Part shown: in pieces, positions 9,879 through 18,654 of the stretch
How positions within the stretch are numbered: position 1 is the stretch's first letter
How the letters are laid out: each line of letters starts with the position of its first letter
Assembly (NCBI GenBank): GCA_951813045.1
Contig: CATOTF010000002.1
Location: 2,418,001 to 2,482,000, forward strand
Direction: 5' to 3'
DNA length: 64,000 nucleotides
DNA from: an uncultured Rhizobiaceae bacterium
GTDB lineage: Bacteria; Pseudomonadota; Alphaproteobacteria; Rhizobiales; Rhizobiaceae
The notes under the pieces: model-generated
Database searches by the model: none
The model's input: only the letters and a program-made list of their open reading frames with translations
Told to the model about the DNA's origin: nothing
Translations under genes and position numbers: made by a program

Positions 9879-11126
9879 ATGCCAAAATTCGACATGTTAT
9901 CCGCCCTTGCAATTGCAGCGGAAGTACAGACCGGGCAATTGAAACCTGAGCAGGCGCTCGCCCTGTGTGAAGAGAATATTGCAAGTCATGACGCCGATAT
10001 ACAGGCATTTACATCACGCCCGGAAAATCTCCTCGCCGGTAAAGGGCCGCTGGCCGGAATTTCAATTGGCGTAAAAGACATATTCGACACCCATGATTTA
10101 CCGACCGCTTACGGTTCAAAGGTTTACGCGAACCGTCAGCCAGCCACAGACGCTTCGCTGGTCTCGATGCTGCGCAATGCCGGTGCCACCATCGCCGGTA
10201 AAACTGTCACAACAGAGTTTGCGTGGTTTCAACCCGGTCAGACACGTAATCCGCACAATTTGAACCACACGCCCGGCGGTTCATCATCCGGCTCCGCCGC
10301 TGGCGTTGCTGCCGGATTCTTCCCCGCTGCGATTGGATCACAGACCGGCGGTTCCGTCATCCGGCCAGCGGCGTTTTGTGGCATTTCCGGTTACAAACCA
10401 AGTTTCAGGCTGTTTCCAACGGTCGGTATGAAACATTTCTCATGGTCGCTGGATACGGCCGGATTCTTCGCCGCCAGCGCCGCAGATGTCGCCTTTGTGG
10501 CCGCCGCCTGTTCCCGCAGGGAATTGGCTGTAAACGAAAGAGATACGACGGCACCCAATATCGGACTGTTCACCTCGGCTATCGATCATCTCATCGAGCC
10601 CGACATGGCGGCCACCATAAAACAGGTGACTAAATGGACCAATGCTGAAACTGTTCGTGCACCTGACACCATAGAAGCAGCCCACGACGCCCACAACTGC
10701 ATACAGTCTTATGAAGCTCAATTGGCACTGGCCGACGAATATTCAAGGCATCGCGAAGGCTTGAGCCTGAAGCTTCGTGATTATCTAAAGGACTCAACCG
10801 AAATCAAACCTGAAGACTACGACAACGCCAGGCGCACCGCCAATCGCGCCCGAAAATCGAGTCATGGGCTGTTCGATACTTGCGACATTCTCCTCACCCC
10901 GTCGGCCCCCGGCACAGCTCCCAAGTCCCTGAAATCTACCGGCGACCCGGCCTTTAACCGTGTGTGGACCCTAATGGGATTGCCGTGCGTCAACATAGCG
11001 GGAATGACCGGAGAAAACGGGCTTCCCCTCGGCATGCAACTTGTTGGGCCATTTGGCAAAGACAGGGAAGTTTTGCAGGCGGCTCACTGGCTGGAAAAAA
11101 TCATCGCCAACCGCGTTGGCAAGTGA
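9879..11126 (+). CDS. Amidase (amidase-signature family)
   Basis: A 415-aa cytosolic amidase with the complete Ser-cisSer-Lys triad: K66 in IGVKDIF, the cis-Ser in the GGSSSGSAAG stretch (about 133-142), and nucleophile S159 in GSQTGGSVIRP. Length is at the short end for the family (GatA is about 480). No GatB/GatC neighbours are present, so this is a catabolic or biosynthetic amidase rather than the tRNA amidotransferase. It follows the EamA exporter by 17 nt and converges end-to-end with the ArsR-methyltransferase gene. The substrate is unknown. Confidence 0.88.
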   Translation: MPKFDMLSALAIAAEVQTGQLKPEQALALCEENIASHDADIQAFTSRPENLLAGKGPLAGISIGVKDIFDTHDLPTAYGSKVYANRQPATDASLVSMLRNAGATIAGKTVTTEFAWFQPGQTRNPHNLNHTPGGSSSGSAAGVAAGFFPAAIGSQTGGSVIRPAAFCGISGYKPSFRLFPTVGMKHFSWSLDTAGFFAASAADVAFVAAACSRRELAVNERDTTAPNIGLFTSAIDHLIEPDMAATIKQVTKWTNAETVRAPDTIEAAHDAHNCIQSYEAQLALADEYSRHREGLSLKLRDYLKDSTEIKPEDYDNARRTANRARKSSHGLFDTCDILLTPSAPGTAPKSLKSTGDPAFNRVWTLMGLPCVNIAGMTGENGLPLGMQLVGPFGKDREVLQAAHWLEKIIANRVGK

Positions 11127-11128
11127 CT

Positions 11129-12118
11129 TTAATCAAGCTCGTCAAAACCTTCATCGTCTGCATGCCCTGCCAACCATAGGGCGACTGTCAGCGCGGTTTC
11201 GGCCCCCTGTTGGGGCTCGAGCATGCGTTCGTCCAAAAGTTCCAGCCCGGCAAGAGAAAACCACCGTTTGATTTGTGGTGTCTCCATCCCCAATCGGCGG
11301 TGGGCGTGTTCATCGCGCAAAAATTCGAATTCGTGTGAGGCGAAATCGACGACCAACAGACGACCGTCGCGCGAAAGGCGGCGCTTGGCATGGCGCAGCG
11401 CCAATGCCGGGTCTTCTAGAAAATGCAGCACTTGATGCAACACAATCAGATCGTAGCGATTCCCTTCACCAAGTCGGTAAACATCACCATGGCGCACCTG
11501 CATGTGCTGAACACCATCCCAGGCCAAGGTCGAACGGGCAACCGACAGCATGTCATGACTGGTATCAATACCAAGGCCGCGGGAAACATGAGGGGCAAAC
11601 AGCTGCAATATCCGCCCGGTACCTGTCCCTAAATCAAGCAGGCTCTGTGGCTTGGACGGAAGGCCCAAGTCCAGCATGGCCGTTTCCACCTGATCTTCAG
11701 CAATATGGAGCGAGCGAATTTTTCCCCATTGGTCTGCATTTTTAGCAAAATAATCCGCCGCCTTTAGCGCACGCGCCTCGCGGATATGGATGAGTTTCTG
11801 TTCGTCGGCGGAGATTGTGCCATCATCGTCAGATATGGGTTTCAAAACACCGTTCAGAAACCGTCGTGCGGGACCGTTATCGACAGTGCGAAAATAGGCC
11901 CACGCCCCTTCCTGAAAACGTTCAGCAAGCCCCGCGTCAACGAGCAATTTCAGATGCCGTGAGATGCGCGGCTGGCTTTGTTCCAAAATTGCGATCAGAT
12001 CGCTGACCGTCAGGTCTATCTTATCAAGCAGAGCTAAAAGCCGCAGACGGGTAGGCTCCCCTGCGGCTCTCATCCACACCACCGTTTCATCCAATGTGTT
12101 TGTCTTGGGGTCGATCAA
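11129..12118 (-). CDS. ArsR-family regulator fused to a class I SAM methyltransferase
   Basis: A 329-aa fusion. Residues 1-90 form an ArsR winged helix (MRAAGEPTRLRLLALLDKIDLTVSDLIAILEQSQPRISRHLKLL). About 140-329 form a Rossmann methyltransferase with motif I LLDLGTGTGRIL, GIDTSHDML, and DLIVLHQVLHFLEDP. Such fusions are widespread in alphaproteobacteria, often near methionine-synthesis genes, and may sense SAM/SAH (family knowledge). No Cys metal-binding motif is visible in the HTH part, so metal sensing is unlikely. The start appears to be TTG 12118, with AGGA just upstream; the first in-frame ATG (codon 16) would cut into the HTH. An inverted repeat lies 21 nt upstream. Confidence 0.88.
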   Translation of the reverse strand: MIDPKTNTLDETVVWMRAAGEPTRLRLLALLDKIDLTVSDLIAILEQSQPRISRHLKLLVDAGLAERFQEGAWAYFRTVDNGPARRFLNGVLKPISDDDGTISADEQKLIHIREARALKAADYFAKNADQWGKIRSLHIAEDQVETAMLDLGLPSKPQSLLDLGTGTGRILQLFAPHVSRGLGIDTSHDMLSVARSTLAWDGVQHMQVRHGDVYRLGEGNRYDLIVLHQVLHFLEDPALALRHAKRRLSRDGRLLVVDFASHEFEFLRDEHAHRRLGMETPQIKRWFSLAGLELLDERMLEPQQGAETALTVALWLAGHADDEGFDELD

Positions 12119-12138
12119 GGAGTCCTGAGCGCTTGTCT

Positions 12139-12156
12139 GTTGTGTTCACTCACAAC
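12139..12156. promoter_or_regulatory. Inverted repeat GTTGTG-N6-CACAAC, ArsR-type operator candidate
   Basis: Six-base arms (12139-12144 and 12151-12156) separated by 6 nt lie 21 nt upstream of the ArsR-methyltransferase start and 18 nt before the divergent DUF2293 start. ArsR-family dimers bind symmetric sites of this size. Binding and target are inferred from position only. Confidence 0.4.
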
Positions 12157-12173
12157 GTGATACACCAGTCGCG

Positions 12174-12542
12174 TTGAACAGCAAACCTGTATTGAACGGT
12201 GCTCATGTGAAGGCCAATACGCCCCGTCAAAAGGCGATCCACAAAGCTCTTCGTGAACTCATTCCGCTGGCACCCTATGCCGACTTTGAACCCATCGCGA
12301 CAGCAGCGCGCGCAAAACACATGCGTGAGTTATCACCGGTAAACGGCGCGTTTTTAGCAACGGTCGCCTATATCCGGCACGTTTATACCGATTACGATGA
12401 ATTGCGCGACGAAGGATATGACCACGATTCCGCCCGTTTTTTCGTCGCCGACGAAATCGATGACAAATTAAAGGAATGGGGGAGTACGCGAGGTTTGGAT
12501 GCGGCATCAGCGGACGATATTCCACTGCCACAGGCTGACTGA
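12174..12542 (+). CDS. DUF2293 domain protein
   Basis: Up to 122 aa. The segment TPRQKAIHKALRELIPLAPYADFEPIATAARAKHMRELSPVNGAFLATVAYIRHVYTDYDELRDEGYDHDSARFFV (described here by its ends, residues 16-90) resembles the DUF2293 domain found in alphaproteobacteria; its function is unknown. It has no signal peptide or membrane segment. There is no ATG before the conserved region. Candidate starts are TTG 12174, TTG 12192 and GTG 12207, none with a convincing Shine-Dalgarno. It is divergent from the ArsR-methyltransferase gene and convergent with the MOSC gene, so it is probably monocistronic. Confidence 0.65.
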   Translation: MNSKPVLNGAHVKANTPRQKAIHKALRELIPLAPYADFEPIATAARAKHMRELSPVNGAFLATVAYIRHVYTDYDELRDEGYDHDSARFFVADEIDDKLKEWGSTRGLDAASADDIPLPQAD

Positions 12543-12564
12543 ATTTGAAAATCGGTATCGACGA

Positions 12565-13179
12565 TCAGGATGCGCGATAAATCCGTTGCGCCGGGATACG
12601 TGCCTCGAAAACCTCGCCGGCGTGAACCACACCCTCTATTTCTACCCATCCAACGAGCCCACGCAGGCCGCGAGCTTGTTTTACAAACTCCAGTTCAATA
12701 TCATCACGCCCCTCAAACTGGGTAGCTATTGAGCGCCCCGCCGACCGGCAGGGCAAGTTATCACCATCAATTCGGATTGTGACCCCACCTTCAAACATCA
12801 ATATTGTCCGTGGCGGCAGCGTTGTCAGCTGTTCCACCCCGTCAAGCAGCATATTTCCGCCAATCCATTCCGCCTTTAACTGCGGAATACTGAGTCTTTT
12901 CGCGACAAGTTCTAAATCGTCAGGTGCCAATATGGACAACTGCCGCTCGTTGCGCATTTCCGTCCCTCGTGGATACCAGGGTTCACGCGCACCGGATTTC
13001 CGCGTGTTACCGGCGTGATAATCGCCGGGAATGCCCTGAAATGTAAGCGCTAGTTTATCGACCGGTTCCGTTACAAACCCACGCCCCTGGGCTTTAAAAA
13101 GGCCAGCGATAGTGCCGCGAATTTTCTGCGCAGGAACTATCTGCATCTCTTCAGAGTCGCGAGAAATCGGATCAGTCAT
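12565..13179 (-). CDS. MOSC domain protein (molybdenum-cofactor sulfurase C-terminal-like)
   Basis: A 204-aa soluble protein made of a single MOSC domain. Recognisable features are the GIPGDYHAGNTRKSG strand-loop, RQLSIL, WIGGNMLLDG, and the conserved Cys in NLPCRSAGRSI, which in the family carries sulfur or ligates molybdenum (mARC, YiiM and YcbX families). No reductase or ferredoxin domain is attached. A clear GGGAGAA lies upstream of the ATG at 13179. The gene stands alone between the convergent DUF2293 gene and the divergent PQQ dehydrogenase. Substrate unknown. Confidence 0.8.
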   Translation of the reverse strand: MTDPISRDSEEMQIVPAQKIRGTIAGLFKAQGRGFVTEPVDKLALTFQGIPGDYHAGNTRKSGAREPWYPRGTEMRNERQLSILAPDDLELVAKRLSIPQLKAEWIGGNMLLDGVEQLTTLPPRTILMFEGGVTIRIDGDNLPCRSAGRSIATQFEGRDDIELEFVKQARGLRGLVGWVEIEGVVHAGEVFEARIPAQRIYRAS

Positions 13180-13315
13180 GGAGTTCTCCCATTGAGTTTA
13201 TATTGAAAATGCAATTCTGAATTCACATCGACGGTGAATCAAAACTGCGTCAGCTCGAACAATTGCCATTTTAAATGGGTTATACTGGTTCGAGTTCCAA
13301 GTTCGGAGAATCAAA

Positions 13316-14476
13316 ATGACGTTGAAACACCTCGCAATGACCCTTACCGCAGGCCTTGTCCTTTCTCAATCTTTCTCCCCGGCCCAGGCGAAAAGCTTGA
13401 AAATCAAGAGCAACAAGGGCGCGGAACTGACGGCCCAGATCATTGCCAAATTCAACAAGCCGTGGGCGATGACTTTTTTACCGGACAAAAGCCTGATCGT
13501 CACAACCAAACCCGGCAAGATGTTCCATGTCGAGCCGAATGGAAAAAAGCACAAGATTAAAGGTATTCCGGATGTCGATTATGGTGGCCAGGGCGGCTTG
13601 GGTGACATCATCCTTCACCCGGATTTTGCCAAAAACAGTGTGATCTATCTTAGTTATGTCGACGGTAAAGGCGGTAAACGCGGTGCGGTTGTTGCCAAGG
13701 CAAAGCTTGACCTGAAAAAGAAAGGCGGCGGAAAGCTCAAGGCCTTGGACGTGATCTGGAAACAGAAGCCAAAAGTTTCCGGCAAAGGCCATTACAGCCA
13801 TAGGCTGGCCTTCGGCCCAAGGGGCAGTGCCCATGAGGGAAAGTTATTCATCACATCGGGTGACCGTCAAAAATTATCACCGGCGCAGGACATGGCATCG
13901 TCTTTGGGAAAAATCATTCGCATCAACGGCGATGGTTCCATGCCGACCGACAACCCGTGGGCGGACGGTAGCCAAGGCAAAAAGGCCCGTGCCTTCTGGT
14001 CTGTCGGGCACCGTAACATGCTAGGCATTTCATTTGACGGGTCCGGCCAGCTTTGGGCGACCGAGATGGGCCCGAAACATGGTGACGAAATAAACCTCAT
14101 CGAGCCGGGGAAAAACTACGGTTGGCCAATCGTTTCCAACGGCACCCATTATAACGGCAGACCAATTCCGAATCACAACACACGCAGAGAGTTCAACGCG
14201 CCCAAGGCCTATTGGATACCGTCAATTGCGCCCTCCGGACTGACGATTTATTCGGGCGACATCTTTCCCCAATGGAAAGGCAACGCTTTCATCGGCGGGT
14301 TGGTTAGTCGTGCCCTCGTGCGCGTTAAATTAGACGGACAATCCGCCCAAGAGGTGGAACGCTTCAAATGGGGCAAACGCATCCGAGAAGTCGAGCAAGG
14401 ACCGGATGGCGCGATTTGGGTGCTGGAAGACCGAGATGGCGGTAGACTATTGAAGCTGGCATCACCGGCAAGCTGA
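13316..14476 (+). CDS. Soluble PQQ-dependent aldose sugar dehydrogenase (YliI/GDH-B-like)
   Basis: A 386-aa exported beta-propeller enzyme. A signal peptide is evident (about residues 1-25, ending SPAQA). Family motifs include [29 protein letters not shown] (catalytic-His region), [37 protein letters not shown] and [25 protein letters not shown]. Known members oxidise aldoses in the periplasm using PQQ and calcium; no PQQ biosynthesis genes are in this window. The ATG at 13316 follows TCGGAG. A strong bidirectional hairpin terminator lies downstream. Confidence 0.9.
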   Translation: MTLKHLAMTLTAGLVLSQSFSPAQAKSLKIKSNKGAELTAQIIAKFNKPWAMTFLPDKSLIVTTKPGKMFHVEPNGKKHKIKGIPDVDYGGQGGLGDIILHPDFAKNSVIYLSYVDGKGGKRGAVVAKAKLDLKKKGGGKLKALDVIWKQKPKVSGKGHYSHRLAFGPRGSAHEGKLFITSGDRQKLSPAQDMASSLGKIIRINGDGSMPTDNPWADGSQGKKARAFWSVGHRNMLGISFDGSGQLWATEMGPKHGDEINLIEPGKNYGWPIVSNGTHYNGRPIPNHNTRREFNAPKAYWIPSIAPSGLTIYSGDIFPQWKGNAFIGGLVSRALVRVKLDGQSAQEVERFKWGKRIREVEQGPDGAIWVLEDRDGGRLLKLASPAS

Positions 14477-14514
14477 TAAAACGCCGACCTGTATTATTGG
14501 CTCCACAAAGAATC

Positions 14515-14543
14515 AAAAAAGGCGGGTCTAAACCCGCCTTTTT
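14515..14543. terminator. Bidirectional rho-independent terminator
   Basis: A perfect 7-bp GC stem GGCGGGT/ACCCGCC (14521-14527 and 14532-14538) with a 4-nt loop (CTAA). It is flanked by an A-run on the left and a T-run on the right that extend the symmetry, so it would terminate transcription on both strands. It sits between the convergent PQQ dehydrogenase and beta-barrel genes. Confidence 0.92.
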
Positions 14544-14566
14544 GAATTCTGGAATAGCTGTATTCC

Positions 14567-15337
14567 TTAGAATGCGTAACGTACACCAATATTGATAGAA
14601 AAGCTGCTGACGTCGTCTTCAATATTACCAGTCAATCCACCCGGGTTAAATCTGTCACCACTCACGTCGAAGATACGTGAATAACGCCCGTCGATAAAAA
14701 TGGATGTTGTATCTGAGACTTCATAGGACGCGCCGATAATTGCCTGCGCAGCGAAGTCGGTTTCAGAATCACCAAACCGGATGGGCGGAGCAGCACCTGG
14801 CGCACCACCGTAAACAATATCAGTATCGGAAAACGCCACACCGATACCAACACCAAGATAAGGTGTAATCGCACTATCGGTATTAAAATCAACCAACGCA
14901 TTTGCCATCACCAACAGGCGGGAAATGTCACCGTCCACATTGTTTTCAAGACCAACCCCGTTGCCAGAGAAATCAATGGTATCCGCATCGCTTTCCAAAT
15001 AGGAGAGTTCGAGTTCAATCCGCGGGGTGAAGCTTTCATTACCCCAGTTTTCCAGTTTCAATCCGATTGCGCCGCCGAAGTGGACACCCTCGTCAAAGTC
15101 AGTCGCCACCCTTTGAGGACCACCTGGAGGGGTAACAATGCCAGAAAAGTCGGCATCATCGGTAAATCCAACCCCGACAAATCCTGAAACATAAATGCCA
15201 AATTGTTCGAGCGCTTGCTGTTCTTCAACAGGGTCAGCGGCATATGAAGCCTGAGCGCCAAGGGCACCGGCAAATGTCAGAGCAAATAGTGATCTGCTTA
15301 ATTTATTACGTATTGTTGAGTGTTGCATTTTCATCAT
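14567..15337 (-). CDS. Outer-membrane beta-barrel protein
   Basis: A 256-aa protein with a signal peptide (about residues 1-33, ending AQASYA before ADPVEEQ) and an 8-stranded-type barrel pattern of alternating hydrophobic strands (IYVSGFVGVGFTDD, FGGAIGLKLENW, TPRIELELSYLE, AITPYLGVGIGVAFS, DFAAQAIIGASYEVS, SIFIDGRYSRIF). It ends INIGVRYAF, the C-terminal aromatic typical of BAM substrates. I chose the ATG pair at 15334/15337 because GGGAAG precedes it and the signal peptide then begins correctly; the longer open frame upstream is not signal-like. Role unknown: surface or OmpA/OmpW-like porin. Confidence 0.85.
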   Translation of the reverse strand: MMKMQHSTIRNKLSRSLFALTFAGALGAQASYAADPVEEQQALEQFGIYVSGFVGVGFTDDADFSGIVTPPGGPQRVATDFDEGVHFGGAIGLKLENWGNESFTPRIELELSYLESDADTIDFSGNGVGLENNVDGDISRLLVMANALVDFNTDSAITPYLGVGIGVAFSDTDIVYGGAPGAAPPIRFGDSETDFAAQAIIGASYEVSDTTSIFIDGRYSRIFDVSGDRFNPGGLTGNIEDDVSSFSINIGVRYAF

Positions 15338-15890
15338 TCGGCTTCCCGTATTGGCTTGTTCTAAAATAAAACGAGGCGTAAATATCCAACGAGATTTTAG
15401 CTGAAGCGGTCGAATCCACCACAAACGATTTCCTTCACCCCTGTTCAAAAATGATACGCCAATGGTGGCATGGAAATTGGCACGTTTTATGTATCCCACC
15501 GACAACGCGCTGAAACCAAATGTAAATAATGCCTCGCTGTTGAAACCTTCCGCCAGACCTACACGCCATCATTTGGTCCATCGCCTTGACTTACTTAACA
15601 AGCACTTAATGCGCGGTTTTTGATTTAAAGCGAAATTTAAATACATCACGTACACTAAATCGTTCGCGCACTGGTGCAAATAACATGATCACCCCTACCC
15701 GCTACGTCCACTCTCCATTCGCGCTGATTCGCTTGGACCGGTCGGTAGAAGTACAAATTTCGCCGCTACGCGGTAAGCGATCGAATAAAACGCCCATGTG
15801 AGCCGTTTAAACTCCAACAACACGCTCACATCCATCAACAAATAATTGAATTGTACATCGCCCGATATTTCTCAACTTTAAGAGGTGTCC
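15338..15890. other. Non-coding gap between beta-barrel and LysR genes
   Basis: About 550 bp with no credible gene on either strand. It presumably holds the promoters of the two flanking divergent genes. I see no strong hairpin, RNA gene or repeat in it. Confidence 0.5.
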
Positions 15891-15926
15891 ATGGTGGATC
15901 AATCCATTGCAAAGCAATATTGGTGA
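15891..15926 (+). other. Possible 11-codon leader ORF, or frameshifted start, ahead of the LysR gene
   Basis: An ATG at 15891 with a good AGAGGTG site 4 nt upstream reads MVDQSIAKQYW and stops at TGA 15924-15926. It is one frame away from the LysR gene and overlaps its putative TTG start (15907). It has the best initiation signal in the region, so it is either a leader peptide coupled to the regulator or evidence of a one-base frameshift near the true start. Confidence 0.35.
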
Positions 15927-16827
15927 AAAATTGGAAAACTGGGACGACTATAGATTTCTGTTGGCGGTCGCACGAAGGGGCAGTTTTTCGGCCGCAGCAA
16001 GGGCGTTAAATGTCAGTCAACCGACCGTTGCCAGACACATTGAACGCCTGGAATCAAAGCTGGATATTCAGCTTTTCAACCTGCATTCGAGTGGAGCAGC
16101 TCTTACAGAACTTGGCGAAGAAGTTGTATCACGTGCCAAGGCCATGGAAATCACGGTCACAAATTTAAACCAAAGTCATTGGGCCAGGGAATCGGAACTT
16201 CGGGGTGAGATCACAGTCACATCAACACAGACATTGTGTGCCTTCTGGTTGAGCGAAAAGATCGAATTGTTCAGCAAAAAATTTCAGGAAATTTCTGTCA
16301 ATTGTATCGTGAACGACGAGAAACTTAATATAGATAACAGGGAAGCCGACATTGCTTTGCGGTTCGGTCGGCCGACGGATAGTGAGGTAATCGGAACGCG
16401 TGTTGCCGTGGTCGAAACGGGAATTTATGGGTCACCGGAATACTTCTCGCAACACCCTGTTCCTCAAGAATTGCGGGAACTTAGCAATCATAAAGCCGTT
16501 GGCGCTCTCGACCCCATCGCGAAATTCCCCCAGATCAAAGAGTTAGCGGGAATCACGGATAACACGATCGGTATAAGCAAGACCAATTGCATTCATACAT
16601 ACACCAGCCTTGCCAACGCAGGCGTTGGGTTAATTTGTGTGCCCTGCTATACAGTCGAGGAGAATACCAAGCTACAACGCGTTCTCCAGGACAAATATTC
16701 CAAAAACCTTGAAATCTGGCTTCTGGTCCATCCAGCAGCAAAACCCGCAGCCCGTATACAGGCGTTTCTCTCTTTCATTAAACAGGAAATGAAAACCGAT
16801 CGGCATCGATTTATGCCAGCCGCATGA
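15907..16827 (+). CDS. LysR-family transcriptional regulator
   Basis: A protein of up to 306 aa. The N-terminal LysR helix-turn-helix (WDDYRFLLAVARRGSFSAAA...NVSQPTVARHIERLESKL) is followed by an effector-binding domain similar to those of the GcvA/YafC-type subgroup. The start is uncertain: TTG 15907 or TTG 15931 are in frame, while the ATG with the good ribosome-binding site at 15891 is out of frame. The gene is convergent with ettA and has no obvious partner operon; the beta-barrel gene on its other side is the nearest divergent target. Effector unknown. Confidence 0.85.
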   Translation: MQSNIGEKLENWDDYRFLLAVARRGSFSAAARALNVSQPTVARHIERLESKLDIQLFNLHSSGAALTELGEEVVSRAKAMEITVTNLNQSHWARESELRGEITVTSTQTLCAFWLSEKIELFSKKFQEISVNCIVNDEKLNIDNREADIALRFGRPTDSEVIGTRVAVVETGIYGSPEYFSQHPVPQELRELSNHKAVGALDPIAKFPQIKELAGITDNTIGISKTNCIHTYTSLANAGVGLICVPCYTVEENTKLQRVLQDKYSKNLEIWLLVHPAAKPAARIQAFLSFIKQEMKTDRHRFMPAA

Positions 16828-16871
16828 ACAGCTCGGTAATTCCCAATGTTAGCTGGGCAATTTGACTAAAA

Positions 16872-18524
16872 TTAGCGCCCTAACGGTTTGAAATGAATGC
16901 GTTTTGGAGTGAGCGCATTATCACCCAACCGGGCAATTTTGTCTTTCTCATAATCTTCGAAGTTGCCTTCAAACCACTCCACATGGCTGTCCCCTTCAAA
17001 GGCCAGCATATGGGTTGCCAAACGGTCGAGGAACATACGGTCGTGTGAGATGATAACCGCGCAACCACCGAACTCTTCCAGCGCATCTTCAAGCGCCGAC
17101 AGGGTTTCAGTATCCAGATCGTTGGTCGGCTCATCGAGCAGAAGAACATTCGCGCCGGATTTCAACATCTTTGCCAGATGAACCCGGTTACGCTGTCCAC
17201 CAGAAAGCGTACCAACCTTTTGCTGCTGGTCTCCTTTACGGACGTTGAACGACCCCACATAGGCGCGGGAGTTCACTTCATGTTTGCCGAGCTTGATAAC
17301 CTCCGCACCACCGGAAATTTCCTCCCAAACCGTGGCCTCTGGGTTGAGACTATCACGGCTCTGATCGACATAGCCGAGCTTGACGGTCTCACCGATGCGC
17401 AGCGAGCCGCCATCCGGTTTTTCCTGCTCGGTGATCATTTTAAACAGGGTCGATTTACCAGCCCCATTGGGGCCGATAATGCCGACGATACCACCGGCGG
17501 GCAGTTTGAAATTTAGATTTTCGATCAATTGCCTGTCACCAAACCCTTTAGACAGGCCTTCGGCTTCAATCACCACCTGACCAAGCCGTTCAGCAACCGG
17601 AATCACGATTTGCGTATCGGTTGGCTTGCGCTGATCAGCCGCTTCCACCAGCTCGTTATATTTATTGATACGGGCTTTTGATTTGGCCTGACGGGCTTTC
17701 GGGCTGGTGCCCATCCACTGTTGCTCACGCTGCAACTGCCGCATACGTGAATCCTGCTCACGACCTTCCTGAACCATCCGCTTGCGCTTCTTTTCCAGAT
17801 AGGCGGTGTAATTCCCTTCGTAAGGAATGCCCTGCCCCCGGTCGAGTTCGAGAATCCAGCCGGTTACATTGTCGAGGAAATAGCGGTCGTGGGTCACGAT
17901 CATCACGGCGCCCTTGAAATCACGCAGGTGTTTTTCAAGCCAGGAAACGGTTTCCGCATCAAGGTGGTTGGTCGGTTCATCGAGCAGCAGCAGGTCGGGT
18001 TCTGACAGCAACAGGCGGCAAAGCGCTACACGGCGGCGTTCACCACCGGAGAGGGGTTTGACATCCGCATCGGGCGCGGGGCACCGTAAAGCATCCATTG
18101 CCATTTCGACCTTGGCGTCCAGATCCCACAAGCCTTCCGCATCTATCTGGTCCTGAAGGGCTGCCCCTTCATCCGCCGTTTCGTCGGAATAATTCATCAT
18201 CAATTCGTTATAACGCTCAAGGATTGCGGTTTTTTCTTTCAGACCTTCCATGACGTTTTCACGAACCGTCTTATCGCCATCAAGCTCCGGTTCCTGTTCA
18301 AGATAACCAACCTTGGCCCCTTCAGCGACCCAGGCTTCGCCCTGCCATTCCTTGTCGATACCCGCCATGATTTTAAGCAGGGTCGACTTACCGGCGCCAT
18401 TGGGGCCAAGCACACCGATTTTCGCGTCGGGGTAGAATTGCAGGTGCACATTATCGAGAATTTTCTTCCCGCCAGTATAGGTCTTGGTGAGACCCTGCAT
18501 ATGATAGATAAATTGACGTGCCAT
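16872..18524 (-). CDS. ettA: Energy-dependent translational throttle protein EttA (ABC-F)
   Basis: A 550-aa ABC-F protein with two nucleotide-binding domains and no membrane segments. Walker A is GPNGAGKST at residues 40-48 and again in the second half. Signature motifs are LSGGERRRVALCRLLL and LSGGQRNRVHLAKML, and Walker B is LLLLDEPTNHLDAETV and VLLLDEPTNDLDTETL. The linker (P-site tRNA-interaction motif) contains the EQQWMGTSPKARQAKSKARI segment typical of EttA. EttA binds the ribosomal E site and gates the first peptide bond according to ATP/ADP ratio. Start ATG 18524 (MARQFIYHMQ) gives the family's normal length (E. coli 555); longer upstream codons are not part of the protein. Confidence 0.96.
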   Translation of the reverse strand: MARQFIYHMQGLTKTYTGGKKILDNVHLQFYPDAKIGVLGPNGAGKSTLLKIMAGIDKEWQGEAWVAEGAKVGYLEQEPELDGDKTVRENVMEGLKEKTAILERYNELMMNYSDETADEGAALQDQIDAEGLWDLDAKVEMAMDALRCPAPDADVKPLSGGERRRVALCRLLLSEPDLLLLDEPTNHLDAETVSWLEKHLRDFKGAVMIVTHDRYFLDNVTGWILELDRGQGIPYEGNYTAYLEKKRKRMVQEGREQDSRMRQLQREQQWMGTSPKARQAKSKARINKYNELVEAADQRKPTDTQIVIPVAERLGQVVIEAEGLSKGFGDRQLIENLNFKLPAGGIVGIIGPNGAGKSTLFKMITEQEKPDGGSLRIGETVKLGYVDQSRDSLNPEATVWEEISGGAEVIKLGKHEVNSRAYVGSFNVRKGDQQQKVGTLSGGQRNRVHLAKMLKSGANVLLLDEPTNDLDTETLSALEDALEEFGGCAVIISHDRMFLDRLATHMLAFEGDSHVEWFEGNFEDYEKDKIARLGDNALTPKRIHFKPLGR

Positions 18525-18654
18525 GGGGAGCGTTCTCCGCGAAATGGGCGACGGACGAAAAGTCTGCGCATTTGAATGAAATCTGTTGCAAGCCATGTAA
18601 CGGGTGGCCACACTTAAGACAAGGCATTGCAAACGAAGGAAGCGAGGAAATACG

